Shown: positions 1 to 7,962 of the stretch, piece after piece | Position numbering within the stretch: the first letter of the stretch is position 1 | Layout of the letters: every line of letters begins with the position of its first letter | NCBI GenBank assembly: GCA_045586505.1 | Contig: JAZNAL010000047.1 | Location: 1-19,410 of the forward strand | From: Flemingiibacterium sp045586505 | GTDB lineage: Bacteria > Bacillota > Clostridia > Oscillospirales > CAG-272 | Direction: 5' to 3' | DNA: 19,410 nucleotides | Made by a program: the position numbers and the translations under genes | Notes under the pieces: model-generated | The model's database searches: none | What the model saw: only the letters and a program-made list of their open reading frames with translations | What the model was told of the DNA's origin: nothing

Positions 1-48
1 CTAAGACCGCTTGGCCTCCGACTTCAAAACTGTGCTGACAGCCGTTTT

Positions 49-888
49 TTATTCTCCTTTTATCTCGTCGTTGATGCGGCTGCCGTCGGCAAGGAGGGCT
101 TCAAGCCGCCCCGCGTCCCCCGACTTCATGGCGTCGGCATATTCTAAAAGACTTTTCGCTAACTGCTCGATCTCGGGAACCAGGCAGTCGCGGTTATCCA
201 TAAACAGCTCGGTCCACATCTTCGCATTAAGATGCGCCACGCGGGTGAGATCGCGGAAGCTGCCCGCGGAGTAGCCGTGATGACGGCGCGCCGTGGGGCT
301 TTTTACATAAGCGTTTGACAGTACGTGTGCAAGCTGGGAGGTGTAGGCGATGATTTCGTCATGCTCTCTCGCACTTGTGACGCTGACCGATGCAAATCCC
401 ACCGATTTGAAGAATTTCACCGCAAAATCAAGGTGATTGACATCAATATCACTCTCGGGCACAAGTATCATGGACGCGTTCTTGTAAAGTGTCTCGCGGG
501 ATGCTGTAAAGCCCGAAAACTGCGTACCCGCCATGGGGTGTCCGCCGATAAAGGTGAAGCCGTACTCACGCGCCGCCGCAAATCCCGCGTCGCATACCAC
601 GCGCTTAACACCGCCAAGGTCGAATACATATGCATCTTTTGATATCTCGCAGGCGTGGGTATTTATAAAATCCACGCTGACACTGGGATATGCTGCAAGC
701 ACAATTACATCAAAGTCGCCAAGTGGCGGAAGCGTATCACCCGCCTCGTCGCAGGCACCCACAAGTATAGACTTGCGGGCGGAATTTATATCCACGTCGT
801 AGCCGTATACATAGTGGTCGGTGTAATACTTCAGCGCTCTCGCCAGCGAACCGCCGATAAGTCCAAGTCCGCATATAAGAATCTTCAT
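49..888 (-). CDS. tyrA: Prephenate dehydrogenase
   Basis: Cytoplasmic NAD(P)-dependent enzyme of tyrosine synthesis, converting prephenate to 4-hydroxyphenylpyruvate. The N-terminus carries the Rossmann dinucleotide motif GLGLIGGS (residues 7-14). The family motif GGHPMAGT (115-122) and the helical-domain motif SQLAHVLS (184-191, with the expected histidine 187) follow. At 279 residues it consists of the dehydrogenase domain alone and lacks the C-terminal ACT domain of Bacillus TyrA, so tyrosine feedback through ACT is not expected. The ATG has AAAGGA about ten bases upstream and lies 16 bases after the murE stop, so it is probably the last gene seen of the asnB-ligase-racemase-murE operon. 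Why an aromatic amino acid gene sits behind wall genes is not evident from the sequence. Family assignment is secure. Confidence 0.93.
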   Translation of the reverse strand: MKILICGLGLIGGSLARALKYYTDHYVYGYDVDINSARKSILVGACDEAGDTLPPLGDFDVIVLAAYPSVSVDFINTHACEISKDAYVFDLGGVKRVVCDAGFAAAREYGFTFIGGHPMAGTQFSGFTASRETLYKNASMILVPESDIDVNHLDFAVKFFKSVGFASVSVTSAREHDEIIAYTSQLAHVLSNAYVKSPTARRHHGYSAGSFRDLTRVAHLNAKMWTELFMDNRDCLVPEIEQLAKSLLEYADAMKSGDAGRLEALLADGSRINDEIKGE

Positions 889-904
889 TATTTATGTTCC
901 TTTG

Positions 905-2395
905 TTATTTGATCTTCGCAAGCTTCGCACCTGCCGCCGCCATGATTTCCTCACGCTCGTCGTAGTGGGTGTACTCGCCGTCAATAAGCTGATAATCCTC
1001 GTGCCCTTTGCCCGCGAACAGTATGCAGTCGCCATCTCTTGCGTTGTCGATAGCATAGCGCACAGCCTCACGTCGGTCGACTATGGATACATACTGACAG
1101 GAGCTTGCCACCACCGCCTTTTCGATGTCGGCGATTATCTCCTCGGGCGGCTCAGAGTCGGGATTGTCACTTGTGATTATACAGAAATCCGACAGCGATG
1201 CCGCCACCTCGCCAAGCTCACCGCGGCGGAGCTTTGTACGACCGCCCACCGAGCCGAACAGCACCACAAGGCGCTTTGGCTGATAGCGGCGTATGGTTTC
1301 AAGCGTCGCACGCATGGACACCTCGTTGTGGGCATAGTCCACGATGGTCACCGCATTCGGAAGCGCCTCCACAATTTCAAATCTGCCCCGCACCGTCGCC
1401 GCCTCAAGAGCGTGTCTGACGGTTTCGGCGGGTATCTGCATCCGCTGTGCCACGGAGATGGCGGCAAGGGCGTTGTAAACGTTGAAATCGCCCGGCATAC
1501 GCAGCTCATACTGCGCCTCGCCAAGTACACTGCGGCAGGTAAAGCTCGTTCCGAGAATATTGCCGCGCTTTAATATTTCTATATCGCAGGCGGTAACATC
1601 ATGTGATGCACTACCGTCAATGCCGTAGGTGGTATTGATGGAACGCGCCCCACGCACCATGTCGGTATAATGGTCATCGTCGGAGTTGAATATGCCGTAG
1701 CGGCACTGCTTGAACATCTCCGCCTTGCATTCCATATAATGCTCAAATGTAGGATGCTCCACGCCGCCGATATGGTCGGGTGAGAGGTTGGTGAACACGC
1801 CGATGTGGAAATGTATGCCAACAACGCGGCGCATATACATTGCCTGACTTGAAACCTCCATCACAGCGCAAGCGACACCGTTTTCCACCATTTTGCGAAA
1901 CGCCTTGTGAAGCTCGTAGCTTTCGGGGGTGGTATTTTTGGTAGGTGTACGCTCGCCGTTAATGACGATGCCTGTGGTGCCGATATATGCTGTATTGATA
2001 CCGCCCGCATTTAGTATATCTGCAATCAGCGATGCGGTGGTGGTCTTGCCTTTGGTACCCGTAACGCCGATCACCATCAGTGAACGGGCAGGATATTCAA
2101 ACAACGCCGCCGAGGCAAGCGCAAGTCCGGCGCGGGTATCCGCCACCACTATCTGCACAGCATCCTCGTGAAGTGTCAGCTCCCGCTGTACCATAAACAC
2201 GCGGCATCCCTTCTCATATGCGCCCTCGGCATAATTGTGACCGTCCGAAACCGCACCAACAAGACAGACAAACATCGTCCCGTATGCAGCGCGGCGGGAA
2301 TCGTACACGATGTCAGCAATCTCGGTGCCCGCCACAAGCGCAGGCTCCGAGGATGAGGTATATTCAACGTCGGCAAGTATTTTTGAAAGCAGCAT
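905..2395 (-). CDS. murE: MurE-type UDP-N-acetylmuramyl-tripeptide synthetase, atypical specificity motif
   Basis: Mur ligase that adds the third residue to UDP-MurNAc-L-Ala-D-Glu in the cytoplasm, using ATP. The ATP loop GTKGKTTT is at residues 113-120, the lysine that is carbamylated in the family is probably K224 (MECKAEMF), and GKGHE is at 462-466; length 496 is normal. I chose the ATG at 2395 because AAGGAG lies ten bases before it; a longer reading to 2476 would overlap the racemase and adds 27 residues before the normal MurE start. The substrate-reading motif is DNPD (410-413) instead of the DNPR that binds meso-diaminopimelate, and the usual YAHxPD reads YAHNEV. The enzyme therefore probably does not use DAP; L-lysine is most likely, given the neighbouring D-Asp ligase-like gene. 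It starts 26 bases after the racemase stop. It could be the only MurE or a second copy; the window cannot tell. Confidence 0.9.
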   Translation of the reverse strand: MLLSKILADVEYTSSSEPALVAGTEIADIVYDSRRAAYGTMFVCLVGAVSDGHNYAEGAYEKGCRVFMVQRELTLHEDAVQIVVADTRAGLALASAALFEYPARSLMVIGVTGTKGKTTTASLIADILNAGGINTAYIGTTGIVINGERTPTKNTTPESYELHKAFRKMVENGVACAVMEVSSQAMYMRRVVGIHFHIGVFTNLSPDHIGGVEHPTFEHYMECKAEMFKQCRYGIFNSDDDHYTDMVRGARSINTTYGIDGSASHDVTACDIEILKRGNILGTSFTCRSVLGEAQYELRMPGDFNVYNALAAISVAQRMQIPAETVRHALEAATVRGRFEIVEALPNAVTIVDYAHNEVSMRATLETIRRYQPKRLVVLFGSVGGRTKLRRGELGEVAASLSDFCIITSDNPDSEPPEEIIADIEKAVVASSCQYVSIVDRREAVRYAIDNARDGDCILFAGKGHEDYQLIDGEYTHYDEREEIMAAAGAKLAKIK

Positions 2396-2421
2396 AAATA
2401 TGCTTCTCCTTATTGATACGT

Positions 2422-3138
2422 TTAATCGTAAATGCTCTGTTTTTCGCAGGCTTTGATGGTGGACAGTGCAAGGCACTCAAGCGAATCCACGTAGAAATCG
2501 CCCAGCCGCTCGCTTTTCTTGATAAGCGACAGCTCCGTACAGCCGAGAATGAGCTTTTCACAGCCAAGCGAGCGCATATAGTGCGCTACCTCGAAAAAGC
2601 TCTCCATGTCAACAGGCGCACCGCATTTGATCTGACCGTAGATGATGCTCATAATGCGCGCCTGACGCTCTCTGTCGGGCACGATGCACTCAATATCTTT
2701 TCCCTCACAGTAGCGCTGATATGTACAGGAATCCACGGTACCGTCGGTTGCAAGCAGTCCGAATTTTTTGACACCTTGGATTAGCAGTGTGTTCACCGAT
2801 TCCTCGATAATATTCAGTATCGGCACCTCCACCGCCGCCGCAAGGCGATCATAGAAATAATGTGCCGTGTTGCAGGGGATGGCAATCACATCCGCGCCGA
2901 AATCCACAAGTTTTTTGGCATCGGGTATCATCGCCGACAGCGGATCCTTGTGGGAGGCGCCGGTGATGAATGCCGTGCGGTCGGGAGTGGTGGCGCGGCT
3001 GGAAATCACGATATCGATATGATCCTGATCGCAGTCCGCCTTTGTAAGTGAGGTTAGCAGCTCGTAGAAATAGGCGGTGGCCATAGGTCCTACTCCGCCG
3101 AGTATTCCTAAGAGCTTTCCATTGTTACTCTTTTCCAT
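2422..3138 (-). CDS. Aspartate/glutamate racemase family protein, probable aspartate racemase
   Basis: PLP-independent amino acid racemase with two catalytic cysteines. The start motif GILGGVGPMAT is at residues 11-21. The first cysteine is C89 in PCNTAH and the second is C200 in LGCTEL, so both halves of the active site are intact. The family includes aspartate, glutamate and related racemases. The motif GxGPMAT and the neighbouring D-aspartate ligase-like gene favour aspartate, supplying D-Asp for the cell wall. The chosen ATG at 3138 gives 238 residues and lies inside the 3' end of the upstream ligase gene (14-base overlap), which suggests translational coupling. A longer reading to 3195 would add an unrelated N-terminus. 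No strong Shine-Dalgarno is visible before 3138, which fits coupling. Substrate is inferred from context, not proven. Confidence 0.88.
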   Translation of the reverse strand: MEKSNNGKLLGILGGVGPMATAYFYELLTSLTKADCDQDHIDIVISSRATTPDRTAFITGASHKDPLSAMIPDAKKLVDFGADVIAIPCNTAHYFYDRLAAAVEVPILNIIEESVNTLLIQGVKKFGLLATDGTVDSCTYQRYCEGKDIECIVPDRERQARIMSIIYGQIKCGAPVDMESFFEVAHYMRSLGCEKLILGCTELSLIKKSERLGDFYVDSLECLALSTIKACEKQSIYD

Positions 3139-4360
3139 AATATTTCTTAAACTTCCCATAGTGATTGTAGCCGTGCATTGCAAGGAAGAACACACGGAGC
3201 GGATTCATAAGGGTATCGGGACGGTACCACAGTGCCGCACCCGCTTTGCCCTCGGAGGCAAGGAGTCTTGCACGTTCAGTCATTCCCTCGTCGCGGCAGT
3301 AGCCGTAGACCACGCCCTTGGGTACACTGTGCCAGAAGGTCTCCCTGTCACAGAAATAGGTGTCACCGAGGTCGCTTCCCTTCACATAATCTTCCACGAT
3401 ATATCGCGCCACATTACAGCCCGCATTTGTCACGTAATTGTTGCTTCTGCCAAGGCGGAGGTTTATCTCAAAGGCGCGGAAGGTATTGTCGCGGGCATCG
3501 TACTTGATATCGAAGTTGGAATACCCCACAAAGCCGATCTCCTCAAGATACGCCTTGAATTTTTCCATAAGCGGACGGTCGCATTCGCTGATGATGGCGC
3601 AGTGATTGCCGAGGCCCTTTGGAGTATGCTCCTCGAGCAGTACATGACCGAGGCACATCATCTTCACCTTGCCGTTTTGGTCGGAGTACGCGGTCAGCAC
3701 GCGCATATTGGAGTCGTCGCCGGGGATCATATCCTGGAGGATGATCTTCTCCGGGTAACCTGCCGCATAAATGCGGCGGATGATGATCTCCGCCTCGCCC
3801 TTTGAGGAAGCGGTGTAGACCTTTTTCATGCCGTCAAACGGATGCTTCCAGTAGATGGCACTTGCGGAGGGCTTGATGATGATAGGATACTTGAAGCCAA
3901 GCGCCGACTCATCAAGCGACGGCTCAAGCTCGGTCTCGGGAGTGACGATGAAGGTCTTCGGATAAAGTATGCCGTAACGGTCACAGTCGCGGTAGAAGTT
4001 TGCCTTGTAGGCAAGGCGCTCGAAGAGCTCCGCACCGATGTAGGGCACGATGTAGCGCGGACGCAGACGCTCCCCGTGGTGGATCAGCATATCGGCGTAA
4101 TCGTCGGTACAGCCGAAGGCGATGAGGATGGCATCCTTGTGCTCGTCAGCGAATTTATGGAGGGTCTCCACCATAACATCGGGATCATCCAGCTTTTCCA
4201 CAGGGGTGAATTTTAAGATTCGGGTATATTTGGTCGCGCCGATGGCATATCTGCCAAAGGCTTGAGACTTCACGCCGTACTCCTCATGAAAGGCACGCGC
4301 CACGCTGTAGCAGTTTAGATCGGCGCCCAGCAGTACGGGAATGAGATTTAACTTCTCCAT
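3125..4360 (-). CDS. ATP-grasp carboxylate-amine ligase, probable D-aspartate ligase
   Basis: A 411-residue ATP-grasp enzyme that joins a carboxylate to an amine via an acyl phosphate. The N-terminus has the LLGADLNCYSVARAF pattern (10-24) typical of Asl(fm), the D-aspartate ligase that attaches D-Asp to the side-chain amine of L-Lys in the Enterococcus faecium cell-wall precursor. Nucleotide-binding features follow: IIKPS with K163, ILQDMIPGDDSNMR (207-220), and metal-binding EINLR (298-302). The resemblance to Asl(fm), from memory, runs over most of the length. The gene lies between an amidotransferase and an aspartate racemase, with murE next, which matches a D-Asp cross-bridge role. ATG with an upstream GGGGCAGG-type site. 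No transmembrane segment, so cytoplasmic. Other amino acid ligases of this family are possible, so the substrate remains an inference. Confidence 0.85.
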   Translation of the reverse strand: MEKLNLIPVLLGADLNCYSVARAFHEEYGVKSQAFGRYAIGATKYTRILKFTPVEKLDDPDVMVETLHKFADEHKDAILIAFGCTDDYADMLIHHGERLRPRYIVPYIGAELFERLAYKANFYRDCDRYGILYPKTFIVTPETELEPSLDESALGFKYPIIIKPSASAIYWKHPFDGMKKVYTASSKGEAEIIIRRIYAAGYPEKIILQDMIPGDDSNMRVLTAYSDQNGKVKMMCLGHVLLEEHTPKGLGNHCAIISECDRPLMEKFKAYLEEIGFVGYSNFDIKYDARDNTFRAFEINLRLGRSNNYVTNAGCNVARYIVEDYVKGSDLGDTYFCDRETFWHSVPKGVVYGYCRDEGMTERARLLASEGKAGAALWYRPDTLMNPLRVFFLAMHGYNHYGKFKKYYGKE

Positions 4361-4423
4361 TTTTATTTTACCTGCCCCGTTTGGGGGCTTCCTTTACTTG
4401 ATATTATGAGAGAGCCGCCAAAA

Positions 4424-6265
4424 TCATGCTTCCGTCACAAAGAAACGGCGGTACCAGACAAGGAAAACATACGCCGTCCAGATGCGGCGTCCGTTGTTTG
4501 CCTTACCCTCTCTGTGCTCATCCAGTAAGCTTGTCAGCATATCGGTGTCAAAAAACTCTTTTGCCTCGTCGCTTGTAAATTCACGCTTCACAAGCTCGTA
4601 GTATTTGTCCTCCCTGAGCCAGTAGCGTATCGGCACCGGGAAGCCTAACTTCTTGCGGTCTGCCCATTCGTCGGGAAGCGTACGGTTAGCCGCCTTGCGG
4701 AAGATATATTTGGTATTTTTACCGTTGATCTTGTATTCGTGCGGCAGTGCCTGCGCCTGCTCCATGACCTTTTTGTCAAGGAACGGCACGCGAAGCTCCA
4801 GAGAGCTTGCCATACTCATCTTGTCCGCCTTCAGAAGGATATCCCCCGGCAGCCACAGATTAAGATCAAGATACTGCTTCTTGTCAAGCTCGCTCTTGCC
4901 CTTCACACGGGCATAGATTGGAGCGGTGACCTCCTTCACCGAAGGTCCCACACGAAAGTCTGGGCGAAGCACACGCAGAGCGTCCTTTTCATCCCACACC
5001 ATAGCCTGTCCTATAAAATAGTCCTCGGGATTGCCGCTGGACTTTATAATAAGGTCGTGGCCCTTGAAATAGGGGAGCTTTTTTGCCACCGCCGCCGCGG
5101 CAACGCGGATAAATTTCGGCAGCTTCTTGTATTTTTTCATCACGCCCGCTTCGTCGTACCACTCATAGCCCGCATAGATCTCATCCGCACCCTCGCCCGA
5201 CAGCACTACGGTTACGTGCTCCTTTGCAAGTCTTGCGAGGAAGTAAAGCGGCACCGACGATGGATTTGACTGCGGCTCGTCCATGAAATATTGAATGTCT
5301 GAAAGCGAATCGAAGCATTCGTCGGCGCTTATCAGCTTGCGGTAGTTTTCGATACCCAGCTTGTCCGATAATTCCTTTGCGTAATCGGTCTCGTTGAATT
5401 TATCATAGGCGAAGCCCACGGAAAAGGTCTTATCGGGCATTAAACAAGCGGTGATATAGCTTGAATCCACGCCGCCCGACAAAAACGAGCCGACCTTGAC
5501 ATCGCTGATGCGGTGCGCCTCAACCGATTCGTGAACGGTGCGGTCGATCTCGTCCACATAGCGCTCAAAATCGCCGTCCTTCTCGGTAAAATCCGCGTCC
5601 CAGTAGCGCTTAGGCACGATCTCTTCGCCCGAGCCGAGCTTTAAGGTAAAGAAATGGGCGGGCGGGAGCTTGTACACGCCCTCGAAGAAGGTCTCATCAA
5701 GGGATGAATACTGGAAGGTGAGGTAAGGACGCAGTGCGGCAGCGTTCAGCTTTTTTTGAAATTTGGGATGCTCCAAAAACGCCTTGATCTCCGAGGCGAA
5801 CAGGTAATCGCCGTCCGCCGTGCGGTAATAGTAAAATGGCTTGATACCGAAAATATCCCGTGCACCGTAGACGGTGCCGCGATTCTTATCGTATATGACA
5901 AACGCGTACATTCCGCGAAGGTGAGACGCTAAATCCTCGCCCCACTTTTCATAGCCGTGCACCAGCACCTCGGTGTCGGTGTCGGTTTTGAAGATGTGAC
6001 CGTCGGCTGAAAGCTCAGCTCTCAGCTCGGGGAAATTGTAGGTCTCGCCGTTGTAGACAATGACCACGCTTTCGTCCTCGTTGAAGATAGGCTGAGATCC
6101 GCCTTCAAGGTCGATTATAGACAAACGGCGAAAACCGAGCGCGATATCATCTCCGATAAACTCGCCCTCGGAATCGGGGCCGCGGTGAATGATGCGCCCC
6201 ATCATATTATTTAAAATTTGCTTCTTATTCTCAAGTCTTCCTGAGAAGCCCACAAATCCGCACAT
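4424..6265 (-). CDS. asnB: Asparagine synthase (glutamine-hydrolysing) family amidotransferase
   Basis: Two-domain amidotransferase of 613 residues. The class II glutaminase domain begins MCGFVGF with the catalytic Cys2, and contains HRGPDSEG (27-34) and YNGETYN (71-77). The ATP-pyrophosphatase synthase domain carries SGGVDSS (263-269), LSGEGADEIYAGYEW, and DKMSMASSLELRVPFLDKK further on. AsnB normally makes free L-asparagine. Here it leads an operon with a D-Asp ligase-like gene, a racemase and murE. In Lactococcus lactis the paralogue AsnH amidates the D-Asp side chain of the wall precursor, and the gene context makes that role plausible; motifs alone cannot separate the two. The ATG is preceded by GGGAG seven bases upstream and lies about 33 bases from a predicted transcription start. 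Confidence 0.92.
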   Translation of the reverse strand: MCGFVGFSGRLENKKQILNNMMGRIIHRGPDSEGEFIGDDIALGFRRLSIIDLEGGSQPIFNEDESVVIVYNGETYNFPELRAELSADGHIFKTDTDTEVLVHGYEKWGEDLASHLRGMYAFVIYDKNRGTVYGARDIFGIKPFYYYRTADGDYLFASEIKAFLEHPKFQKKLNAAALRPYLTFQYSSLDETFFEGVYKLPPAHFFTLKLGSGEEIVPKRYWDADFTEKDGDFERYVDEIDRTVHESVEAHRISDVKVGSFLSGGVDSSYITACLMPDKTFSVGFAYDKFNETDYAKELSDKLGIENYRKLISADECFDSLSDIQYFMDEPQSNPSSVPLYFLARLAKEHVTVVLSGEGADEIYAGYEWYDEAGVMKKYKKLPKFIRVAAAAVAKKLPYFKGHDLIIKSSGNPEDYFIGQAMVWDEKDALRVLRPDFRVGPSVKEVTAPIYARVKGKSELDKKQYLDLNLWLPGDILLKADKMSMASSLELRVPFLDKKVMEQAQALPHEYKINGKNTKYIFRKAANRTLPDEWADRKKLGFPVPIRYWLREDKYYELVKREFTSDEAKEFFDTDMLTSLLDEHREGKANNGRRIWTAYVFLVWYRRFFVTEA

Positions 6266-6304
6266 ATATATTCTCCCACTGATAACTTATATACTTATCG
6301 GTAT

Positions 6305-6313
6305 ATTATATCA
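6305..6313 (-). promoter_or_regulatory. Extended -10 promoter of the asnB wall operon
   Basis: On the minus strand the sequence reads TGATATAAT, a consensus extended -10 element, inside an AT-rich stretch of 110 bases between the ttcA-like gene and asnB. The -35 side (TTTATT at 17 bases) is weak, as usual for extended -10 promoters. The predicted start is near 6298, leaving a leader of about 33 bases. Confidence 0.6.
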
Positions 6314-6375
6314 CATATTAACATAAAAATAAAGGGGGAAACCGTAAATTCTAAGAGGATGTGCAAATATATTAC

Positions 6376-7122
6376 TTAATCATCGGGAAATACAGTCAAT
6401 TTGGCTTCCTTGTAGCCGTCAATTCCCGCTTTTTGAAGCGCGCCGAAGATTCTGTGACGCAGCCCCTTGTTGTTTTTTTCAAGCTCTGCCAGCAGCCGCT
6501 TCATTGACTCCCTCTCGGTATTCTTGTCGGCGGGACAGGGGGATTCGATGACGGGAAGCGGATGGCGGTTCACAAAATACCGCACATCCTTCTCCTGGGC
6601 GTAGATAAGCGGGCGGATCATGGTAAGATCCTTGCGCGAAAGGTACGTCACAGGCGAGAAGGAACCCAGTCTGCCCTCATAGAAAAGGTTTAACATGAAG
6701 GTGTCCACCACGTCGTCAAAATGATGCCCCAGCGCCAGCTTGTTGCATCCCTGACGCTTGCATTCGTCGTGAAGCGCACCGCGGCGCATCTTGGCGCACA
6801 GCGAGCAGGGATTTTTTTCTTTTCGCACGTCGAAGATTATCTTCGCGATCTGCGTCGGTGCCACCACATAGGGCACGTCAAGCTCGCGGCACAGCTCCTC
6901 GATGGGTGAGAAGTCCATGCCCTCAAATCCCATATCCACGGTGATCGCCACAAGCTCGAATTTTTTCGGATAGAAGCGGCGAAGCTCCGCAAGAGCATAC
7001 AGCAGTGTCAGCGAGTCCTTGCCCGCAGATACGCCAACGCCGATACGGTCGCCGTCACAGATCATTTCGTAATCATCCACCGCGCGACGGGTGAAGCTGA
7101 GTATTCGCTTGATTTCTTTCAT
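6376..7122 (-). CDS. TtcA-like tRNA 2-thiocytidine synthase family ATPase
   Basis: PP-loop ATPase of the TtcA/TilS superfamily, 248 residues. The ATP-binding motif VSAGKDS is at residues 31-37, and LGHHFDDVVDTFMLNLFYEG (131-150) is the typical second motif. The cysteines that hold the iron-sulphur cluster in TtcA are present: CSLC (C106, C109) and C196 in SPCPAD. TtcA thiolates cytidine 32 of some tRNAs using a [4Fe-4S] cluster and ATP. The conserved cysteines support that chemistry, but other sulphur-transfer substrates are known in this superfamily. ATG with GGAAG upstream. It is transcribed away from the amidase gene (57 bases between the starts) and in the same direction as the asnB operon, which has its own promoter. 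Confidence 0.85.
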   Translation of the reverse strand: MKEIKRILSFTRRAVDDYEMICDGDRIGVGVSAGKDSLTLLYALAELRRFYPKKFELVAITVDMGFEGMDFSPIEELCRELDVPYVVAPTQIAKIIFDVRKEKNPCSLCAKMRRGALHDECKRQGCNKLALGHHFDDVVDTFMLNLFYEGRLGSFSPVTYLSRKDLTMIRPLIYAQEKDVRYFVNRHPLPVIESPCPADKNTERESMKRLLAELEKNNKGLRHRIFGALQKAGIDGYKEAKLTVFPDD

Positions 7123-7142
7123 ATATTTTCTTCCATTCCGAA

Positions 7143-7148
7143 TATAAT
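7143..7148 (+). promoter_or_regulatory. Possible -10 element of the amidase gene
   Basis: TATAAT in the 57-base divergent interval between the TtcA-like gene and the amidase. No good -35 is visible at the usual spacing (TCATAT at 7120-7125), so the call rests on the -10 alone. Confidence 0.3.
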
Positions 7149-7179
7149 GAGTTGATTACAATAATTTTGGAGGTATACT

Positions 7180-7740
7180 ATGCCAAAGGTATTTATCGAT
7201 CAAGGGCACAATCCGCAGAATCCCAACGCAGGCGCGGAAGGAAGCGGACTTCGCGAGCAGGACATTACATACGAGATCGGTGTCATCCTCGCGAGCCTTC
7301 TTAACAACAACCCTAATTTCCAAGCGCGTCTCTCGCGTAATTCCCCCACCGAACAGCTGGGCACATCAGGCGCGTCAAGCCTTGCAGCACGCGTCAGAGC
7401 CGCCAACGAGTGGGGCGCGGACATCTTTTTAAGTCTCCACACCAACGCATACACAAGCCCAACCGCGTCAGGCGTGGAATCCTTCGCCTACCGTGAGGGT
7501 ACAAACGGCTTTCGCCTTGCCGAGGATGTGGCGGATCAGCTCTCGCTGATCACGGGACTTCAAAATCGCGGTACCTTCGTCCGCCCGTCACTGTACGTCC
7601 TGCGCCGCACTCAGATGCCCGCCGCACTCATCGAGATGGGGTACATCACAAATCCCGGCGACGCCGCCCTGATGAGCAATCAGCCCGATCTGTTTGCGCT
7701 TGGGATATACAACGGGATAATGGAGTATTTTGGTATGTAA
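7180..7740 (+). CDS. N-acetylmuramoyl-L-alanine amidase (Amidase_3), no signal peptide
   Basis: Zinc amidase that cleaves the bond between MurNAc and L-Ala in peptidoglycan. The zinc ligands are visible as H10 (DQGHNP), E26 (LREQDIT) and H87 (SLHTNA), and the catalytic glutamate as E152 in ALIEMGYITN. The protein is 186 residues and is nothing but the catalytic domain. It has no signal peptide, wall-binding repeat or membrane segment. Exported amidases need a signal, so this one resembles mother-cell or phage-type lytic amidases such as CwlC, which act after lysis or through another exit route. Good GGAGG eight bases before the ATG. The divergent neighbour is a tRNA thiolase, which says little about its role. 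Function is secure; cellular use is inferred. Confidence 0.9.
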   Translation: MPKVFIDQGHNPQNPNAGAEGSGLREQDITYEIGVILASLLNNNPNFQARLSRNSPTEQLGTSGASSLAARVRAANEWGADIFLSLHTNAYTSPTASGVESFAYREGTNGFRLAEDVADQLSLITGLQNRGTFVRPSLYVLRRTQMPAALIEMGYITNPGDAALMSNQPDLFALGIYNGIMEYFGM

Positions 7741-7760
7741 GTTTTTTTCCGCAGAGGGGA

Positions 7761-7919
7761 TAATAGGAGTGTAAATTATCGTTTAGCCGAGCCAAGGAAG
7801 AGGGAGTGCAGAGGGGGGAACCTTCGGATCGGCGTCTGAGAGCAGATGGTTCCCCCCATCTGCCCGCAGCGACGCAGAGCGTCGCGAGGACCACTAAACG
7901 ATAATTTACCTTACTATTA
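7761..7919. repeat. 159-bp element with terminal inverted repeats and internal hairpins
   Basis: The left arm 7761-7786 matches the reverse complement of the right arm 7894-7919 at 23 of 26 positions; the inner 16 bases (7771-7786 and 7894-7909) are perfect. Inside lie a second stem (7808-7822 with 7848-7863, one bulge) and a perfect 7-bp hairpin with an AGA loop (7869-7885). The ends are AT-rich and could be read as TA-flanked. There is no reading frame of note. This looks like a miniature inverted-repeat (MITE-like) or REP-type element placed between two convergent genes. It may also end transcription from both sides. Confidence 0.6.
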
Positions 7920-7962
7920 TAATTGTACCACGAATTTGTGAACTATTCAATATCTTTTTGAT

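Noticed and set aside
1..48. Possible start of another gene downstream of tyrA on the minus strand
   Set aside because: A GGAGG-like site is present close to the left edge but no start codon lies within the window.
902..1573. Long plus-strand frame opposite murE
   Set aside because: A shadow of the murE coding frame: no ribosome site, no domain, and murE is unquestionable.
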